Positions 58,996 to 64,000 of a DNA stretch of 64,000 nucleotides are shown piece after piece. The DNA lies in assembly GCA_964540965.1 (NCBI GenBank), contig CAZIOT010000008.1, positions 1-64,000 of the forward strand, written 5' to 3'. The position numbers and the translations under genes are program-made. Source of the DNA: JADYZU01 sp964540965 (GTDB taxonomy: Bacteria; Pseudomonadota; Alphaproteobacteria; Rhodobacterales; Rhodobacteraceae). Positions within the stretch are counted from its first letter, which is position 1. Every line of letters begins with the position of its first letter. The notes beneath the pieces are model-generated. The model saw nothing but the letters and a program-made list of their open reading frames with translations. It ran no database searches and was not told the origin of the DNA.

Positions 58996-61146
58996 CTACC
59001 CCTCGAGCCGGGTGAGGTCGGCCACCGACAGGCACAGGGCGCGGATGCGGTGCAAGAGGTTCAGGCGGTTGCGCCGGATCACCGGATTGTCGCTGTTGAC
59101 CTGCACCGCGGTAAAGAAGGCGTCGATGGGCGCGCGCAGTTGCGCCATCGCGGCCATGGCGGCGGCAAAATCCTCGCGCGCCATGGCCGGGGCGATGGAG
59201 GCTTCGGCGGCGTCGAGGGCGGAGAACAGCGCCTTCTCCTCTGCCCCTTCGGCAAATTTCGCATCGGCGCCAAAGGAATATTCGACGCCATCCTTCTGTT
59301 CGGCCTGCGTCAGGATGTTGTTGGCCCGCTTGAAGCCGGCCAGCAGGTTGGCGCCGTCATCGGTCTTCAGGAAGGCGGCAAGCGCCTCGGCCCGTTTCAC
59401 CACGAGGGCGAGGTCGTCGTTGCCGGGCTGGGCGAGAACGGCGTCAAGCACGTCGTGCCGGATACCCTGGTCACGAAGGAACACTTTCAGCCGGTCGTGG
59501 AAGAAGCCGAGAAGATCGGTGCCGAGCGTCAGTGCGCAGCGGCGTTCGACTTCGGCATCGCTGAGGTCGGGCACGCCGCCGGCAGGAAAGGCGCCGGCGC
59601 GGGCCATCGCCTCGCGGTTGGCCCAGATCGGCTTGAGGAAGGCCTGAAGCAGGCCCAGCCTTACCCCATTCCCGAGCAGCAGCCGGATCACCCCCAGGGC
59701 CGCGCGCCGCAGGGCGAAGGGATCCTTGGAACCCGTGGGCTTTTCGTCAATCGCCCAGAACCCGGTCAGCGTGTCGATCTTGTCGGCCAGCGCGACGGCG
59801 ACCGAGACGGGGGCGGTGGGCACCGTGTCGCCTTCGCCCCGCGGCTGCCAGTGTTCCTGCGCGGCGGCGGCGACGGCGGGATGCTCGGCCGCGGCGGTCG
59901 CGTAGTAGCGGCCCATCAGCCCCTGCAGTTCGGGAAACTCGCCGACCATGGCGGACCGCAGGTCGGCCTTGGCGATGCGGGCGGCGCGTTCGGCAAGGTC
60001 CGGGTCGGCGCCGACCTGCGGCGCGATGTCGCGCGCGAGCGCGGCGATGCGCGCCACGCGGTCGGCCTGCGAGCCAAGCTGGCCATGGAAGGTGACGCGC
60101 GCCAGCCCGTCCAGCCACTCGCCCATCCCGGCCTTCGCCACCCGCAGGTCGTTGTCGTAAAAGAACCGCGCGTCCGACAGACGTGCCGCCAGCACCTTGC
60201 CGTTGCCGGCAAGGATCGTCGCGCCGTGGTCGGGGGTTTCGATATTCGCCACGGTGATGAAACGTTCGATGCGCCCCGTGCGCGGGTTCTTCACCGAAAA
60301 GAACTTCTGGTGTTCCCGCATCGAGGTTTGCAGCACCTCGGGCGGCAGGTGCAGGAAATCCTCGCGGATGGCGCCCATCAGCACCACCGGCCATTCGACA
60401 AGGCCCGAGACCTCGGCCAGAAGGCCCTTGTCCTCGACCACCTCAAGACCGGCGGCAAAGGCCATGGTGGTGGCGTCGTGCCAGATCTGGTCGGCGCGGG
60501 CCGCAGGGCGCAGGATGACATGCGCCTGCATGAGCTTGGCCTCGTAATCCTCGAAAGAGGTTACGGAAATCTCGCCCCTGGACAGGAAACGGTGGCCGTG
60601 CGTCACCCGGCCGGCGCGGATGCCGTCGATGTCGAGCGGCACCACCTCGGACCCCGATTCATCGGTCAAGAGGCACAGGATGGAATGCAGCGGCCGCACC
60701 CAGCGCAGATTGCCCGACCCCCAGCGCATCGACTTGGGCCAGGGGAAATCGCGCACGACACGTTCGAGCACTTCGGCGACAATGCCGGCGGCCGACCGGC
60801 CGGGCCGGGTGGTGACGGCGAACCAGACCTCGCCCTTCTTGTCGGCGCGCTTTTCAAGCTGGTTGAGCGTCAGCCCGGTCGAGCGCAGGAACCCGTCCAG
60901 CGCCGCCTGCGGCGCGCCGACTGCCGGCCCCTTGCGTTCCTCGCGCACCGGGCGGCTTTCCGCGGTCAGCCCCTCGACCGACAGCACCAGCCGGCGCGGC
61001 GTGGCAAAGCCGGCGGCGGCGGCATAGGTCAGCCCGGCCTCGACCAGCCCGTCGGTCATCAGCTTTTTCAGATCCTCGGCGGCCCGGCCCTGCATCCGCG
61101 CCGGGATTTCCTCGGAAAACAGTTCGACAAGAAGATCGGGCATCAT
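58996..61146 (-). CDS. glyS: Glycyl-tRNA synthetase beta subunit
   Basis: A 716-residue subunit of the tetrameric bacterial glycyl-tRNA synthetase. It begins MMPDLLVELFSEEIPARMQG and contains WFAVTTRPGRSAAGIVAEVL, RWVRPLHSILCLLTDESG, REHQKFFSVKNPRTGRIERF and ADKIDTLTGFWAIDEKPTGS with KDPFALRRAALGVIRLLL, all typical of GlyS. The C-terminal part binds the tRNA anticodon. The start overlaps the stop of the small membrane-protein gene. Confidence 0.95.
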   Translation of the reverse strand: MMPDLLVELFSEEIPARMQGRAAEDLKKLMTDGLVEAGLTYAAAAGFATPRRLVLSVEGLTAESRPVREERKGPAVGAPQAALDGFLRSTGLTLNQLEKRADKKGEVWFAVTTRPGRSAAGIVAEVLERVVRDFPWPKSMRWGSGNLRWVRPLHSILCLLTDESGSEVVPLDIDGIRAGRVTHGHRFLSRGEISVTSFEDYEAKLMQAHVILRPAARADQIWHDATTMAFAAGLEVVEDKGLLAEVSGLVEWPVVLMGAIREDFLHLPPEVLQTSMREHQKFFSVKNPRTGRIERFITVANIETPDHGATILAGNGKVLAARLSDARFFYDNDLRVAKAGMGEWLDGLARVTFHGQLGSQADRVARIAALARDIAPQVGADPDLAERAARIAKADLRSAMVGEFPELQGLMGRYYATAAAEHPAVAAAAQEHWQPRGEGDTVPTAPVSVAVALADKIDTLTGFWAIDEKPTGSKDPFALRRAALGVIRLLLGNGVRLGLLQAFLKPIWANREAMARAGAFPAGGVPDLSDAEVERRCALTLGTDLLGFFHDRLKVFLRDQGIRHDVLDAVLAQPGNDDLALVVKRAEALAAFLKTDDGANLLAGFKRANNILTQAEQKDGVEYSFGADAKFAEGAEEKALFSALDAAEASIAPAMAREDFAAAMAAMAQLRAPIDAFFTAVQVNSDNPVIRRNRLNLLHRIRALCLSVADLTRLEG

Positions 61147-61682
61147 TGCAGCCTTTCGGGAACGGGCGGGCAGCCTTCGGGGGCGGGGCTGCCGTTGAAC
61201 ACGACCTCGCCGCAGGCATTGATCTGGTTCCAGGCAAAGGCCCGGCCATCGGACAGGACTGCAATCACCCGGTCGATGCCCCAGTGAACGTCCTTCTGCC
61301 CGAGAAAGGCGATCGCCTCGCCCGATTCGAGAGCGGTGCCGATCGCCTCGGCATCGAAACAGTCGAACCAGCCGGGCGCGACCAGCGGCACCGCCTCGGG
61401 ATAGGTTTCATAGACCTCGGTCAGGGTCGCCTGGCTCATCACCGTGTCGAAACAGGCGCGGTAGCGGATGGGCGAGCTATCGCTGTCGATGCCGCGGAAA
61501 TTGTCGAAGGGGATCGCCTCGGGCGCGGCGGTGGTCAGCGAGACCATGGTGATCCCGTCGTCGGCGGGCGCCTCGACCTGAACGTAATAGGCATAGACCT
61601 GGAGGTAGTAGAGAGCGATGCCGGCGATCAGGCCCATGGCGACAATTCCGATGATGACGGCGCGGGTGAGGATACGGTTCAT
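61143..61682 (-). CDS. DUF6446-like membrane-anchored protein between glyQ and glyS
   Basis: A 179-residue protein with one N-terminal membrane segment (AVIIGIVAMGLIAGIALYYL) and an exported domain containing RYRACFDTVMSQATLTEVYE, APGWFDCFDAEAIGTALESG and NACGEVVFNGSPAPEGCPP, with several cysteines that could pair. This gene commonly lies between glyQ and glyS in Rhodobacteraceae, to my memory, and is called DUF6446. Function is unknown. It overlaps both neighbours by four bases. Confidence 0.75.
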   Translation of the reverse strand: MNRILTRAVIIGIVAMGLIAGIALYYLQVYAYYVQVEAPADDGITMVSLTTAAPEAIPFDNFRGIDSDSSPIRYRACFDTVMSQATLTEVYETYPEAVPLVAPGWFDCFDAEAIGTALESGEAIAFLGQKDVHWGIDRVIAVLSDGRAFAWNQINACGEVVFNGSPAPEGCPPVPERLQ

Positions 61683-62602
61683 GCGGCCACGAATCCCGCC
61701 GCCTCGGTCCGCAGGAAGGCGTCGGCGCAGAGTTTGGCCAGCGCGCGGACGCGGCCGATATAGGCTTGGCGTTCGGTGACGGAAATCACCCCGCGGGCGT
61801 CAAGCAGGTTGAACAGGTGGCTGGCCTTGATGCACTGGTCATAGGCGGGATGCGCCATGACGATGCGCTTGCCGGATTTCGGGTCGTCCTCGTCAAAGGC
61901 CAGAAGGCGGCGGCATTCGGCCTCGGCATCCTCGAAATGGCGCAGGAGCTGCGCGGTTTCGGCGCCGTCAAAGTTGTGGCGGGAATATTCTTCCTCGGTC
62001 TGGCGGAAGATGTCGCCATAGGTCAGCGGGATCGGCGCCGCCGGGTCGTTGAACGGCATGTCCATGACATGGTTCACGCCCAGCACATACATCGCCAGCC
62101 GTTCCAGCCCATAGGTCAGCTCGCCCGAGACGGGGCGGCAATCGTGGCCGCCGACCTGCTGGAAATAGGTGAACTGGCTGACTTCCATCCCGTCGCACCA
62201 CACCTCCCAGCCCAGGCCCCAGGCGCCCAGGGTCGGGCTTTCCCAGTCGTCCTCGACAAAGCGGATGTCGTGGACGCGGGTGTCGATGCCGATGGCGTCA
62301 AGCGAGCCGAGGTAAAGCTCCTGCAGGTTCGGCGGCGAGGGTTTGATGATGACCTGATACTGGTAGTAATGCTGCAGCCGGTTGGGGTTTTCGCCATAGC
62401 GGCCATCGGTCGGCCGGCGCGAGGGCTGGACATAGGCCGCGGTCCACGGGCGAGAGCCGAGGGCGCGCAGGGTCGTGGCCGGGTGAAAGGTGCCGGCGCC
62501 GACCTCCATGTCATAGGGTTGCAGGATGGCGCAGCCCTGCCCGGCCCAATAGGTCATCAGGCGCAGGATGATCTCCTGAAAGCTTCGCGGCGTGTCGGCC
62601 AT
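61679..62602 (-). CDS. glyQ: Glycyl-tRNA synthetase alpha subunit
   Basis: A 307-residue catalytic subunit. It starts MADTPRSFQEIILRLMTYWA and contains YDMEVGAGTFHPATTLRALG, YVQPSRRPTDGRYGENPNRL, QHYYQYQVIIKPSPPN, YLGSLDAIGIDTRVHDIRFV, EDDWESPTLGAWGLGWEVWC and DGMEVSQFTYFQQVGG, all hallmark GlyQ segments. It activates glycine and charges tRNA-Gly together with GlyS. It is the first gene of the glyQ-DUF6446-glyS unit. Confidence 0.97.
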   Translation of the reverse strand: MADTPRSFQEIILRLMTYWAGQGCAILQPYDMEVGAGTFHPATTLRALGSRPWTAAYVQPSRRPTDGRYGENPNRLQHYYQYQVIIKPSPPNLQELYLGSLDAIGIDTRVHDIRFVEDDWESPTLGAWGLGWEVWCDGMEVSQFTYFQQVGGHDCRPVSGELTYGLERLAMYVLGVNHVMDMPFNDPAAPIPLTYGDIFRQTEEEYSRHNFDGAETAQLLRHFEDAEAECRRLLAFDEDDPKSGKRIVMAHPAYDQCIKASHLFNLLDARGVISVTERQAYIGRVRALAKLCADAFLRTEAAGFVAA

Positions 62603-62814
62603 GTCGGTCCCCTGCGTCTCTGGCGCCCCAAGGCGGTCGCCGGCTGTCTATTGCCGGCGCGCAGGGGGGTCAACGTCCGCCGCTGCCGGGCCTTCGTGCA
62701 ACGCCTTGCCGAAAGGATGACGCAGTTGTGACGATTCCCCGTGCGGCGGGCGGTTGCTCTGCTAGAGCGTGGCCGGAAAAGTCGCGCCATTGCCATGTTC
62801 GCCGGGATCCTGCT

Positions 62815-64000
62815 GATGCGTTTTCTAATCTCCTTTGTCGCGGCGCTGTTCCTGTCGCAGGCCGCCACAGCCCAGGACCGCGGCGTCTGGGTCCAGGTCG
62901 AGGCGCAGCCGACCCTTGGTCAGGCGCAGGAACGGGTCCGCGCCTATGCCGCGGGCTTTGACGATGTGGCGGGGTTCTATCTGGGCACCGGCTGGTATGG
63001 CATCGTGCTCGGCCCCTATGCGCCCGAGGATGCCGAGGCGCTGCTGCGCCGCCTGCGGGCCGAAGGGCGGATTCCGGGGGACAGTTATATCACCACCGGC
63101 GACACGTTCCGCCAGCAATACTGGCCGGTCGGCACCGGCATCGACATGACCGCGCAGCCCTTGCCCGAGGATGCGGCGATTGCCGACCCCGCGCCCGAAA
63201 CCGCGACGGAAACCGCGCCCGAAACCACCACCGAACCCGCCGATCCGGAACCGGAAGCCCCCGTTGTTGTCGCCGTGCCCGATGAGAGCCAGTCCGAGGC
63301 CCTGGCCTCGGAAAGCCTGCTGTCGCGGCCGGAAAAGGAACAGTTGCAGATCGCCCTGCAATGGGCCGGTTTCTATGCCGGCGCCATCGACGGCGCCTAT
63401 GGCCGCGGCACCCGCAGTTCCATGGCCGCCTGGCAGGATGCCAATGGCCATGACGCGACCGGCGTGCTGACCACGCGGCAGCGGGCGGAATTGCTCTCCG
63501 CCTACAATGCCGTGCTCGAGGGCCTTGATCTGGTGCTGGTCCGCGACGACGCCGCGGGGATCGAGATGCAGATCCCGACCGGCGTCGTTCAGTTCGCCGC
63601 CTACGAGCCGCCCTTTGCCCGTTTCGACACCAGGGGCGACGTGCCGGCGCAGGTGCTGCTGATCTCGCAACAAGGCGACCTGAACCGGCTGTTCGGCCTC
63701 TATGAGATCATGCAGACGCTGGAGATCGTGCCCCAGGACGGCCCGCGCGAACGCGGCGATGCCTCGTTCACGCTGGAAGGGATCGGGCCGCGGGTGCATT
63801 CCTATACCTGGGCCAGCCTCGAGGACGGCGAGATCAAGGGTTTCACTTTGGTCTGGCCCGCAGGAGACGAGGAACGCTTTTCCCGGCTCTTGGCCGAAAT
63901 GCGGGCGTCCTTTGCCCGGATCCCCGGCACGCTCGACCCCGCCATCGCCCCCCCGGACGAGGATCAGGCCGTCGATCTGGTCTCGGGCCTCGCCATCCGC
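62815..64000 (+). CDS. Exported SPOR-like and peptidoglycan-binding protein (cut by window end)
   Basis: At least 395 residues, running off the window. A signal peptide (MRFLISFVAALFLSQAATAQ) is followed by a SPOR-like region (GVWVQVEAQPTLGQAQERVR to APEDAEALLRRLRAEGRIPG), an acidic, alanine, threonine and proline rich linker, and a peptidoglycan-binding-1 domain (residues about 165-225: LQIALQWAGFYAGAIDGAYG, RGTRSSMAAWQDANGHDATG). The last visible part (VVQFAAYEPPFARFDTRG, VHSYTWASLEDGEIKGFTLV) is beta rich and may lead to a serine-protease domain, which I infer from similar proteins. An earlier in-frame ATG at 62,794 is possible. Confidence 0.75.

Noticed and set aside
56482..61287. A 1,600-codon open frame on the plus strand across ppdK and glyS
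   Set aside because: It is exactly antisense to two well-supported genes. In DNA this rich in GC the opposite strand lacks stop codons by composition. The translation is low complexity, rich in Arg, Gly, His and Gln.

Overview
The window reads as chromosome of a GC-rich alphaproteobacterium of the Rhodobacteraceae (Rhodobacter/Paracoccus/Rhodovulum-like). This rests on protein resemblance recognised by eye: an aa3 cytochrome oxidase subunit I that starts like the Rhodobacter CtaD, glyQ and glyS split by a small membrane-protein gene, tandem Lrp genes divergent from ilvC, and a DUF2924/serine-recombinase cassette. No database search was run.

Positions 1 to about 24,900 are the right part of a mobile element whose left end lies outside the window. 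From left to right it holds: a lone plus-strand gene resembling the BstA abortive-infection family; a minus-strand phage-type replication and recombination block (1,370-12,156: RuvC-like resolvase, primase-helicase of VapE type, RecD-like helicase, Cas4-like Fe-S nuclease, likely ssDNA-binding protein, RecA/Sak4-like ATPase, sigma-like regulator); an unrecognised two-gene module (12,263-14,444) behind an alphaproteobacterial LexA box; a plus-strand recombinase cassette (14,608-16,944); and a type I restriction-modification operon (17,027-24,704). That operon also carries a Phd-like antitoxin gene before hsdM and a HEPN-motif gene between hsdS and hsdR. A tRNA-Ser(UGA) with its own terminator lies just beyond.

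Positions 25,892-32,980 are core genes in tight plus-strand order: SPOR lipoprotein, D-Ala-D-Ala carboxypeptidase, tmk, holB, tatD-like, metallo-hydrolase, AEC permease, then a PRC-barrel protein.

Positions 33,074-37,645 form a decayed 4.6-kb genomic island in the 3' end of tRNA-Leu(GAG). A 13-bp direct repeat of the tRNA end marks both borders. Inside are a broken tyrosine integrase, remnants of IS481, IS3 and IS110 transposases, a three-gene minus-strand remnant and an orphan CRISPR array of four full 37-bp repeats plus one degenerate repeat. No cas gene is visible.

Positions 37,870-64,000 return to core metabolism: lipB, ctaD, a DUF2244 gene, a YqeY-like gene, carA, a membrane glycosyltransferase, a GntR regulator, a HAD phosphatase, a UbiH-like monooxygenase, a class V aminotransferase, two Lrp regulators, ilvC, glmM, folP, a long folB, a SleB-like cell-wall hydrolase, a divergent PPDK, glyS, a small membrane protein, glyQ and a peptidoglycan-binding protein cut by the window end. 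Palindromic intergenic repeats occur at 41.5, 48.0 and 52.0 kb.
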